A stretch of 64,000 nucleotides of DNA from Lachnospiraceae bacterium KGMB03038 (GTDB lineage: Bacteria > Bacillota > Clostridia > Lachnospirales > Lachnospiraceae). Positions 43,724 to 51,269 of this stretch are shown here, in pieces. The notes below the pieces were generated by a model. The model was not told the origin of the DNA and made no database searches. It worked only from the letters and a program-made list of their open reading frames with translations. The stretch's first letter is position 1; every line of letters begins with the position of its first letter. The DNA lies in assembly GCA_007361935.1 (NCBI GenBank), contig CP041667.1, forward strand, positions 1,950,501-2,014,500, read 5' to 3'. A program made the translations under genes and the position numbers.

Positions 43724-43988
43724 GACATTCCATCTCCTTTTCCAGGGATTCATATACCTCCGGCGGGATCGCCTGGCCAAAGGATCGCTCCAAGCCTTTG
43801 CATTTCCTTGCTTTTTCCAGGCACTCTCGGTTGGGACACAGATAAGCTCCCCGGCCATTTTTCTTTCCGGTAGCATCCAGCAGGAACTCCTGCTCAGATG
43901 TGCGGATGACCCGGATCATCTCTTTTTTGCTGCGCATTTCCTGACAACCCACGCATTTCCGCAACGGTATCTTTTTATTTTTACTCAA
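43710..43988 (-). CDS. ylxR: YlxR family protein (DUF448)
   Basis: 92-residue nucleic-acid-binding protein with the family signature LRKCVGCQEMRSKKEMIRVI near the start and GRGAYLCPNRECLEKA near residue 46. In other Firmicutes it binds RNase P RNA or affects transcription; role here is inferred from family. It lies in the conserved order nusA-ylxR-ylxQ-infB. Confidence 0.93.
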   Translation of the reverse strand: MSKNKKIPLRKCVGCQEMRSKKEMIRVIRTSEQEFLLDATGKKNGRGAYLCPNRECLEKARKCKGLERSFGQAIPPEVYESLEKEMECLESE

Positions 43989-43997
43989 ATGATCACC

Positions 43998-45242
43998 TTA
44001 TTCCTCTTCTGACTCCTGCTCTCCATCTGCTTCCCCGTCATAAACGGCATCTTCCGGCGCTTCCTCATAAGACTCATCATAGCCTTCTTCGTAAGCCCCT
44101 TCTTCGTAAGATTCATCCTCGTAAGACTCATCGTAGTCTTCTTCATACATTTCTTCCTCAAACACGCCTTCGCTCATCTCCATATAGTTCTCCGGCAGTT
44201 CTCCAGATTCGATCGCCTGAGTCTCGCTCTTGATGTCGATCTTATATCCTGTCAGCCTCGCGGCCAGTCTGGCGTTCTGTCCTTCTTTGCCGATAGCAAG
44301 TGAAAGCTGGTAGTCCGGCACGATAACGCTTGCCGTCTTCTCATCCGGGTCTGCCATAACAGAGATGACCTTCGCCGGGCTTAACGCGTTCTCGATCAGG
44401 ATCGCCGGGTTATCGCTCCAATTGATGATGTCGATCTTCTCTCCCCGCAATTCATTGACGATGGCATTGACTCTGGCTCCATTCATTCCCACACATGCGC
44501 CTACCGGATCTACATCCGGGTCGTTGGACCATACCGCGATCTTGGTCCTGCTTCCAGCCTCTCTGGCAATGCTCTTGATCTCCACAATCCCGTCTCTGAC
44601 TTCCGTCACCTCTGATTCAAACAGACGCTTTACCAATTCCGGATGAGTACGGGACACTAAGATCTTTGGCCCTTTTGTGGTGTTCTTTACTTCTACCACA
44701 TACAGTTTGATCCTCTCTGTCGGCTTAAACACCTCTCCTTTTACCTGCTCGTTTTCTGTCAGCATGGCGTCTGCCTTACCCAGGTTGATGCTGATGTTTC
44801 TCCCCACATAGCGCTGTACGATTCCCGTCACGATATCTTTTTCTTTCTCAAAATACTGATCGTAGATCACCTTGCGCTCTTCTTCCCGGATCTTCTGCAG
44901 GATCAGGTTCTTCGCGTTCTGGGTCGCGATACGTCCAAAGGATTTAGATTCAATAGGGATCCGCACGATATCGCCGATCTCATAAGTACTATCGATCTCT
45001 TTTGCCTCTTCCAGGCTGATCTGCTCCAATTTGTCTTCCACTTCTTCTACCACCTCTTTCTCGGCGTAGAGCTGGTAGTCGCAGGTCTCCCGGTCCATGA
45101 TCAATTTGATATTGTCGGCTTTCCCAAAATGGTTCTTACAGGCATTTAAAAGAGAATTCTCGATCGCGTCCAGCAGAGTCTCTTTGCTGATGTCTTTCTC
45201 CTTCTCCAATAGGTTCAATGCTTCCAGTAATTCCGTATTCAT
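43998..45242 (-). CDS. nusA: Transcription termination/antitermination factor NusA
   Basis: RNA-polymerase-bound elongation factor. 414 residues. NusA N-terminal domain (about 1-125), S1 domain (about 132-200, VTGIVQRYVGRNISINLGKADAML in parts), and KH1/KH2 (about 200-345) with DPVGACVGMNGARVNAIVNEL and LAIGKEGQNARLAARLTGYKI (in parts). The last 50 residues are a highly acidic Tyr/Glu/Asp repeat tail (EEMYEEDYDESYED type) not found in Bacillus NusA. GGAGGAG precedes ATG. Confidence 0.97.
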   Translation of the reverse strand: MNTELLEALNLLEKEKDISKETLLDAIENSLLNACKNHFGKADNIKLIMDRETCDYQLYAEKEVVEEVEDKLEQISLEEAKEIDSTYEIGDIVRIPIESKSFGRIATQNAKNLILQKIREEERKVIYDQYFEKEKDIVTGIVQRYVGRNISINLGKADAMLTENEQVKGEVFKPTERIKLYVVEVKNTTKGPKILVSRTHPELVKRLFESEVTEVRDGIVEIKSIAREAGSRTKIAVWSNDPDVDPVGACVGMNGARVNAIVNELRGEKIDIINWSDNPAILIENALSPAKVISVMADPDEKTASVIVPDYQLSLAIGKEGQNARLAARLTGYKIDIKSETQAIESGELPENYMEMSEGVFEEEMYEEDYDESYEDESYEEGAYEEGYDESYEEAPEDAVYDGEADGEQESEEE

Positions 45243-45260
45243 TCGTTTCTCCTCCTTAAT

Positions 45261-45728
45261 CTAAAAATCAAACGCCAGGCGGATCAAAGCGATATCGCCT
45301 TTGTCAAATGTTTTTTCCGTCTCGTCTGCAAGCGTAATGGTTACTGTATCTTCATCGTAATCTTTTAAGATTCCGGTAAATTCTTTCTGTTTGTCGATCA
45401 TGCGGTAAGTCTTGACCTCTACCTCTTCTCCCAGGCTCCTCTTGAAGTCCTTCTCCTTCTTCAAAGGACGGCCAAGCCCTGGGGAACTCACTTCCATGAT
45501 GTAGGCGTCTTCGATAAAATCTTCCTGATCCAAAAGATCCGAAAGTCTTCTGCTGACCTTCTCACAATCATCGATGCTGATTCCTCCGGTTTTATCAATG
45601 TAGGACCGGAGGTACCAGGTACTCCCCTCCTTGACATACTCCACATCTACAAGCTCAAATCCATATTCATCCACAATGGGCTGCAGAAGCTGTTCTGTTT
45701 TCTGCTCGTAAACTTCTCTTTTAGACAA
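45261..45728 (-). CDS. rimP: Ribosome maturation factor RimP
   Basis: 30S assembly factor. Start chosen at a TTG (SKREVYEQKTEQL, 155 residues), the family's usual length, with AAGGAGG nine bases upstream; an earlier TTG would place this site within the gene. Two-domain pattern: DVEYVKEGSTWYLRSYIDK, ISIDDCEKVSRRLSDLLD and VSSPGLGRPLK. First gene of the superoperon to infB and beyond, with a clear promoter and hairpin leader. Confidence 0.94.
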   Translation of the reverse strand: MSKREVYEQKTEQLLQPIVDEYGFELVDVEYVKEGSTWYLRSYIDKTGGISIDDCEKVSRRLSDLLDQEDFIEDAYIMEVSSPGLGRPLKKEKDFKRSLGEEVEVKTYRMIDKQKEFTGILKDYDEDTVTITLADETEKTFDKGDIALIRLAFDF

Positions 45729-45752
45729 TGTAAAATTCCTCCTTACCAACAA

Positions 45753-45780
45753 AGAAGAGTGAACTTTCGTTCACTCTTCT
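45753..45780 (-). terminator. Hairpin in the rimP leader (terminator or attenuator)
   Basis: 12-bp perfect stem AGAAGAGTGAAC / GTTCACTCTTCT (arms 45753-45764, 45769-45780) with a 4-base loop, then TTTGTT. It lies downstream of the rimP promoter and just before the ribosome site, so it is inside the rimP leader. It could stop readthrough from the surface-protein gene or attenuate the rimP-nusA-infB operon. Confidence 0.65.
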
Positions 45781-45806
45781 GCCGGATTTCTATGTAACTG
45801 TAGGTT

Positions 45807-45835
45807 AGTATAGCACTCCTTTTGCAGAAATTCAA
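45807..45835 (-). promoter_or_regulatory. Promoter of the rimP-nusA-infB operon
   Basis: Minus strand -35 TTGAAT (45830-45835), 17-base spacer, -10 TATACT (45807-45812). Predicted start of RNA about 25 bases before the leader hairpin. Confidence 0.75.
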
Positions 45836-45895
45836 GGGTTTTCCTAATCTTTTTGAACTTTTAAACACCAAAAAACAAAACGTATTTGTGCAGAT

Positions 45896-48800
45896 CTACT
45901 TTTCGTGCCGTCTCCACATTTTTCCAGTTCCTATTCCAGCAATAATAATTCCAGAAAGAGCACAAACCAATAGCCATATCTCCACCCCTTTATCGCCTGT
46001 ATCCGGTGTTTGCTGTTGTTCTCTCATCCCTTCACTATCCGCCGAATTGTCTTGTTCATCTGGATTAGTTCCCATTCCTTCCTGAGAACTTAGTTTTGAT
46101 AAGGTCACTTTCTCCAGCGATGTCTCAATCATTCCATTCTCATCTTCATAATAACGGTCACACTCTGGACAATACCAATACTCTATATTTCCAGTATGTT
46201 CACTATCCGGCTTCTTCTCATCTACTTTTTCCAAAGGATGTGTACAAGCCCCTTTACTCCGTACAATCACCTTACAAACGGCCATCTGATCTCTGTTGTC
46301 TTGTGATACACAATAAATATTTGTGGTTCCTTTGGATATTGCGGAAACTTTCCCTTCTTCCACTCTTGCAATATTTTCGTCCCCAGTCAACCAGAAAACC
46401 TGTTGCCGTGTCGCTTCATCTGGGGAAATCTTCACCTCCATTAATGCACTTCCACCAGTCTCTAATATCAAAAAAGTTTCTTTCAATTCTAAGCTCTCTA
46501 CTGGCCGATAAGTTTCTTCTGGATTCTTATTTAAATAAATTGTATTTTCTGTCACTCCATTTCCGTCTATATCTAGCTCCACTGTACCATCACCACGGAT
46601 TTGTTCAATCGATGTCCGTAATATATTTCCCGCTTCGATTCCCTGATTTTCAAATGAGTATGTGGTTATTTCTCCTTCTTTTTCCTCCGCAAGCTCAAAG
46701 CTCACAAGCCCTTTATCAACCCCTGCTATTTCTAATTTGTAATCCGCATCCTTGTAAAAACAGAGCACTTTTGCGTATTCTCCCGAATACGGTCGATAAA
46801 CAACGGAAAATTGTCCATATTCATTTGAAATATTATTTTCCTCGCCGTCACGAAGTTTGGCAACCAATGTGCCATCTGGCGCATATACCGATACATCCAC
46901 TGGACAGGATATAACTGATTTCAACGCAAACTGAACAGATTCTGGAATCTCTATTCCTTCTTCCAGATTAAAAAAGCATCTCTCTTCCAAAGTTTGGATT
47001 GTTTCCTTAACAACTTCCTCTTTCTCAGAGTATCCACAATCCGTAAAAATATTAATCAGGCCTTCTACTTTACACATATTCAGATAGGCTTCTTCTCCTT
47101 TTACACGCAACATATACAAGAGAGAATAATTATCATAGAAATCCCAGGCATTTTCAGCACTTTGATCAGTCAAAAAATTCTTTTTGCTTTCTTCGAGCTT
47201 TTCCCTATAGTGGGAAGATAACGTAGAGTAACCTTCTACATATGCAACTCCTTGCACCAGTTTTCCCACATCCATAATCCGATTTACAAAATAGGCTTCT
47301 ATCTTAAGCACTAAAAGAAATTCATTTAAAGTTGCTGCACCTGTCTGTCCAATAGCAGCTTTTAGGATTGCATCTGAAATCTTAGCTTTTACCGATGTCT
47401 TATCCACAATATCCATTGCAAAGTCTGTTAATTCCCCCCAGGTCCCCTCTTTCATATCCCTTAAAATCTTTTTTGCAGCCAACCGCATTTCCAAGGGGAG
47501 GTCTAGGGCCAATTCTACTTCATTTAGAAATGTCCGGTACTGTTCATATACCTGCAATTTACTATCTAATTGTATGATATCTTCCACATGCTGTATTGAC
47601 ATATCTACAATATCCAGCGTTTTTGTCGCATACCCCATCGCTTTATAAAACTGTCCAAACCCAGAGGTCTCGTCCAGAGTAAATGATAATTTAAAAGAGT
47701 TCAAATCACTCCCCTGTGTTTTTACATCGCTATAAACTCCAATTGCTTCATTGGATCTTAATGCCTTTCGAAGTTCATTACGGTTCTTACATTCGTTCAA
47801 TTTTTTAATCAACTGATCTGCATATACCTTTCCCGCTTCGGTTACCGTTCCTGACAATTTACTGACATCAGAAATATATGTCATTTTTTCCACATCGAAA
47901 GAAGCTGTTTCCATAAAATCATAGAGCATGTCCTGATACTTGACCACACCAGGATAATCCCCTTCTATATAGGTCGACAAATCCGTCCAGTCACTCAATT
48001 CATTATTGAAGATTAGACCGTCCGCAATCAAAAGACCTCTCGCAACTGCTCCTTTTCCGGTATTATGAAGCCAGTCATAAAAATTGTAAGCGCAGTAAGT
48101 CTCATCCGTAGTTAAGGTGAGATAAGCATAGCGCTCATTCGTCGTTTTACTTAAATACTGGATTCCTTCCTTTGCGTCTAAAAAACCGTACTGATTAAAC
48201 AGCTCCGTATACCGCTGAAATTTTGTTTCCTCAGAAATTTCACTGTTGCTGATCTCTTCCCATTGTGCATAGACTGCATCTGAGGTGTACTCCTTTACTT
48301 TTTCAATAATAAACTGATCCGTTTTACTGGTTTCCTGATTGCCAGAACCGTTTCCATCCTGCCAAATAAAAATTGGATACTTCTCCCCCATTTTCCAAAT
48401 ATCCACAAAATCAAAGCCTGAAAAGTTGGATTCTAACTTAAACTCTTCTTCAGAAAGCTCTAATACACCAGAGGCACTTCCATCGGTATCTACTTCAGCA
48501 GTTCCCTTCGCATAATAACAATTATTTACTTTGACAGTTTCTATATCTCCTAAATATAAATTTGCCCACCCCACTAAAGAAGCTACTTTAGTCTCTGCCG
48601 TTACTATTCCTACATTATAGGATGAGTTGACATCAAACCTTGTACTTACACCTATAATTCCTCCTACACAAGACGACCCTTGTATTTTTCCTATATTATA
48701 CACATTTCTAAAATAGCCATCTCCCCTATCTAAGGCAGCTTCTCCACATATTCCACCAACGCAATCTTCTCCAAACACATTCCCTTCATTACAAATTTCT

Positions 48801-49957
48801 TCTAAAGATGCTGAAATTGAATCAGCAGCAACAACATCTATACAACCGCATATTCCACCTGTCGATTCCTTTCCTGTCACTGTTCCAAAATTTTGAGTTC
48901 GTTCAATATCAAATCCATTACAATTCAAATTTATCCGTAATTGTCCTATAATTCCGCCCGTATATGATACCGTCCCTAAGATATCTCCATAATTATTACA
49001 ATTTTTCAAAATAATCTTTTCAGAACCACCTCCTGACGTATCGGATCCCAAATTGTTTCCAATAGAAGCTCCACCCCATATTCCCCCAGTCCTAGTCCTA
49101 CCAGATACTTTTGCTCTATTTGTTACAGAAGTTAGTGTTAACCCTTTATTCCCTCCAGAACTAAAAAATCCTCCTATCCCCCCTATATCTGAATTTTCTC
49201 CTATGACCTCGCCTTCCACATTACAATTCGTTATTTCTACTTTACAATATGCATATCCAACCAAACCGCCCACATATGATTGTCCTTTAATATAAATATT
49301 CTTCAATTGCAAATTTTTAATAACAAGTTTTCTATCAATCCAATTATATACTTCAATTGAATTAAACAACCCCACTCTATCCGAATCGCTATTCATATAA
49401 AGCCCATAAATTGTATGTTGTTTCCCGTCAAATGTTCCGAAAAAGTTCTCTACTCCTGGCCATTCATTTTTTGGTGCTGTCTTATCCCACTCATCATAAT
49501 CTGTTATATCATTCAAGTAAATATTTTTTGCCAAAGCAAAATGGGCTGTCTGATATTCTCCTTCCTGATTGTTTACAACCTCTGCAAAAGCTAATAGTTC
49601 CTCATCTGAAGAAATCAAATATGGGCTTTCCTCCGTTCCATTTCCACCAGAAAATGGTGATTCATTCTCTACGCTCAATCGATTTTTCTGCTTTTGGGAT
49701 TTTGCATTATTACTTAATTCAGAATTATCTTCAAAAGGCTTGTCTTCTTCCTGATTATCCAGCACATTGGAATCATCTTTCCCCAACTCTTGATTATCTT
49801 CTGTTATATTTTCTTTCTCTCCATTTTCAGGAGTATCGGTTACTTCTACCTCATTCTCTACTTCCGTTGGTGTAGCTGCCACTGTTTGCATAATACTTCC
49901 CGCACTTAATATAATCGCTACAATTAATGCAATTACTTTTTTCCACTTTATGCTCAT
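45896..49957 (-). CDS. Large cell-wall-anchored surface protein with GLUG repeats
   Basis: 1353-residue secreted protein of unknown role. A signal peptide (about 1-28, ending TVAA) is followed by an acidic Glu/Asp/Asn linker to about 105. Residues about 115-490 carry at least seven GLUG-type repeats (YVGGLVGYA, YTGGIIGQL, CVGGICGEA, CVGGIIGVS), which form beta-structures in adhesins. A helical middle (about 540-1010) resembles nothing I recognise. A Big_2 Ig-like domain lies near 1195-1275, then a two-Cys-pair segment (CTHP...YWYCPEC). The end has TPDTGD (1317-1322), a membrane helix and RRHEK, a sortase signal of xPxTG type. Codons are much more AT-rich than neighbours, suggesting transfer. 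Confidence 0.85.
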   Translation of the reverse strand: MSIKWKKVIALIVAIILSAGSIMQTVAATPTEVENEVEVTDTPENGEKENITEDNQELGKDDSNVLDNQEEDKPFEDNSELSNNAKSQKQKNRLSVENESPFSGGNGTEESPYLISSDEELLAFAEVVNNQEGEYQTAHFALAKNIYLNDITDYDEWDKTAPKNEWPGVENFFGTFDGKQHTIYGLYMNSDSDRVGLFNSIEVYNWIDRKLVIKNLQLKNIYIKGQSYVGGLVGYAYCKVEITNCNVEGEVIGENSDIGGIGGFFSSGGNKGLTLTSVTNRAKVSGRTRTGGIWGGASIGNNLGSDTSGGGSEKIILKNCNNYGDILGTVSYTGGIIGQLRINLNCNGFDIERTQNFGTVTGKESTGGICGCIDVVAADSISASLEEICNEGNVFGEDCVGGICGEAALDRGDGYFRNVYNIGKIQGSSCVGGIIGVSTRFDVNSSYNVGIVTAETKVASLVGWANLYLGDIETVKVNNCYYAKGTAEVDTDGSASGVLELSEEEFKLESNFSGFDFVDIWKMGEKYPIFIWQDGNGSGNQETSKTDQFIIEKVKEYTSDAVYAQWEEISNSEISEETKFQRYTELFNQYGFLDAKEGIQYLSKTTNERYAYLTLTTDETYCAYNFYDWLHNTGKGAVARGLLIADGLIFNNELSDWTDLSTYIEGDYPGVVKYQDMLYDFMETASFDVEKMTYISDVSKLSGTVTEAGKVYADQLIKKLNECKNRNELRKALRSNEAIGVYSDVKTQGSDLNSFKLSFTLDETSGFGQFYKAMGYATKTLDIVDMSIQHVEDIIQLDSKLQVYEQYRTFLNEVELALDLPLEMRLAAKKILRDMKEGTWGELTDFAMDIVDKTSVKAKISDAILKAAIGQTGAATLNEFLLVLKIEAYFVNRIMDVGKLVQGVAYVEGYSTLSSHYREKLEESKKNFLTDQSAENAWDFYDNYSLLYMLRVKGEEAYLNMCKVEGLINIFTDCGYSEKEEVVKETIQTLEERCFFNLEEGIEIPESVQFALKSVISCPVDVSVYAPDGTLVAKLRDGEENNISNEYGQFSVVYRPYSGEYAKVLCFYKDADYKLEIAGVDKGLVSFELAEEKEGEITTYSFENQGIEAGNILRTSIEQIRGDGTVELDIDGNGVTENTIYLNKNPEETYRPVESLELKETFLILETGGSALMEVKISPDEATRQQVFWLTGDENIARVEEGKVSAISKGTTNIYCVSQDNRDQMAVCKVIVRSKGACTHPLEKVDEKKPDSEHTGNIEYWYCPECDRYYEDENGMIETSLEKVTLSKLSSQEGMGTNPDEQDNSADSEGMREQQQTPDTGDKGVEIWLLVCALSGIIIAGIGTGKMWRRHEK

Positions 49958-49995
49958 ATCTTTTCATCCCCCTCTATAATAATTCCCAAAATTAT

Positions 49996-50015
49996 TATGA
50001 GGATTTTTCCTCATA
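49996..50015. promoter_or_regulatory. Palindrome in the surface-gene leader
   Basis: An 8-bp inverted repeat TATGAGGA/TCCTCATA (49996-50003, 50008-50015) lies just downstream of the surface-gene promoter; a second AT-rich repeat (TAATAATT/AATTATTA, about 49978-49998) is next to it. It may be an operator for the divergent HTH protein or an RNA hairpin. Evidence is structural only. Confidence 0.4.
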
Positions 50016-50028
50016 TCATCATAGATTA

Positions 50029-50057
50029 ATTATATGGGATAATTAACAAATAGTAAA
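50029..50057 (-). promoter_or_regulatory. Promoter of the surface-protein gene
   Basis: Minus strand -35 TTTACT (50052-50057), 17-base spacer, -10 TATAAT (50029-50034), about 75 bases before the gene start, in the 139-base region shared with the divergent HTH gene. Confidence 0.65.
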
Positions 50058-50096
50058 GGATATTTTTAATCATATATGAACAGTAGGGAGTAATTT

Positions 50097-50327
50097 ATGA
50101 TTTCATTTGAGCCTTTCAGAAAATTATTAAAAGAAAAAGGCATCAGCACCTATTATCTAAGACATAAATGTGGATTATATAATTTGGATAGTAAAACAAT
50201 TCAAAGACTTATGGCTGACGAATCAGTTTCAACAAACACTCTAAATGCTTTATGCAATATTTTTGATTGTGATATTTCGGAGATTGTACAATTCATTCCA
50301 GACAACAATATTTCTCAAAACGAATGA
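50097..50327 (+). CDS. Small HTH (Cro/C1-type) regulator
   Basis: 76-residue protein with a phage-type helix-turn-helix: FRKLLKEKGISTYYLRHKCGL, SKTIQRLMADESVSTNTLNALCNIFDCDISEIVQF (in parts), the pattern of small YozG/XRE regulators. It is AT-rich, like the surface-protein gene it faces. GGGAG precedes ATG. A good terminator follows. It may control the divergent surface gene, or be the remnant of a mobile element; neither is proven. Confidence 0.85.
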   Translation: MISFEPFRKLLKEKGISTYYLRHKCGLYNLDSKTIQRLMADESVSTNTLNALCNIFDCDISEIVQFIPDNNISQNE

Positions 50328-50331
50328 AAGA

Positions 50332-50355
50332 AGTCTTGACTTTATCGCCAAGACT
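50332..50355 (+). terminator. Terminator of the HTH gene
   Basis: Stem AGTCTTG / CAAGACT (50332-50338, 50349-50355) followed by CTTTTTT on the plus strand. It marks the right edge of the AT-rich islet. Confidence 0.8.
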
Positions 50356-50371
50356 CTTTTTTCTCCTGTCA

Positions 50372-51265
50372 TTATATTTTTCCCTCTTTAAACGCCATCA
50401 TCATAGCATTGGTCAGGCTTAAGTCTTCTTCCTTCACCGGCATATCCTCCCGCTCAAACCATTCCGCCATGGAAAGTTCTTCCTGGTCTATGGAGATTGT
50501 CCCATCCCCATCCAGTTCGCAGAAGAATCCCATCAGCAAGGTATCTGAAAAGGACCAGGGCTGGCTCTTAAAGTATGTAATATTTTTCACCTTCAGCCCC
50601 ACTTCCTCCATTACTTCCCGCTTTACCGTCTCTTCAATGGTTTCCCCCACCTCGCAAAAGCCTGCCAAAAGAGCGTACTCTTTGAAATCCCTCCCCGCGT
50701 ATTTGGACATCAGGATCTTATTGCCGTGGGTCACGCCAATGATCACCGCCGGGCAGATCTTGGGAAATTCCATCAATCCACATTCCGGGCAGCGCATCAT
50801 CCGTTCCTTCTCATCGCGCACCATAGGGACTCCGCAGCGGCCGCAGAACCGATGGCTCTCATACCAGCGGAACAACTGCCATCCGGTAATGCCGGCAAAT
50901 CGCAGATATTTGGGTTTTGCTGTCCGGAACAGCCAATTGTCTTCCCAGGCAAATCCGTCCGCCTCTAGTCTGCGGCCTTCCACCTCCGGGTGGAGATAGA
51001 ATCGGATCTCTTTAAGAGCCGTTTCCTTCCCGCCAGACTCATCGGGACGCCGGATGGAAAACAGATAGACCGCTCCCTGGTACAGCGACTCTCTCTCCTT
51101 TTCCCACCCCTTTTCCGCGTCCTGGAAAGTCGGGAAAACAATCTTCTCCCCATTTTGTTTCACCAGGGTCCGGTTTCCCTTATAGCACAGCAGGAAATCC
51201 TGTGCTTGCGGCAGCGCCGGGTGATAGACGTTATCATATTGATATGGCTGTATATCCTGTATCAT
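50372..51265 (-). CDS. nudC: NAD(+) diphosphatase / NADH pyrophosphatase
   Basis: Nudix hydrolase that cuts NAD(H) and, in E. coli, removes NAD caps from RNA. Start chosen at MIQDIQPYQYD (297 residues) with GAGGTAGG upstream. A zinc ribbon has CGRCG...CPEC at about 138-160. The Nudix box GFCEVGETIEETVKREVMEEVGL (about 205-227; quoted as GFCEVGETIEETV and REVMEEVGL) is followed by the NudC-specific SQPWSFSDTLLMGF. It lies four bases downstream of the parC-like stop, so it is cotranscribed. Confidence 0.94.
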   Translation of the reverse strand: MIQDIQPYQYDNVYHPALPQAQDFLLCYKGNRTLVKQNGEKIVFPTFQDAEKGWEKERESLYQGAVYLFSIRRPDESGGKETALKEIRFYLHPEVEGRRLEADGFAWEDNWLFRTAKPKYLRFAGITGWQLFRWYESHRFCGRCGVPMVRDEKERMMRCPECGLMEFPKICPAVIIGVTHGNKILMSKYAGRDFKEYALLAGFCEVGETIEETVKREVMEEVGLKVKNITYFKSQPWSFSDTLLMGFFCELDGDGTISIDQEELSMAEWFEREDMPVKEEDLSLTNAMMMAFKEGKI

Positions 51266-51269
51266 GATC

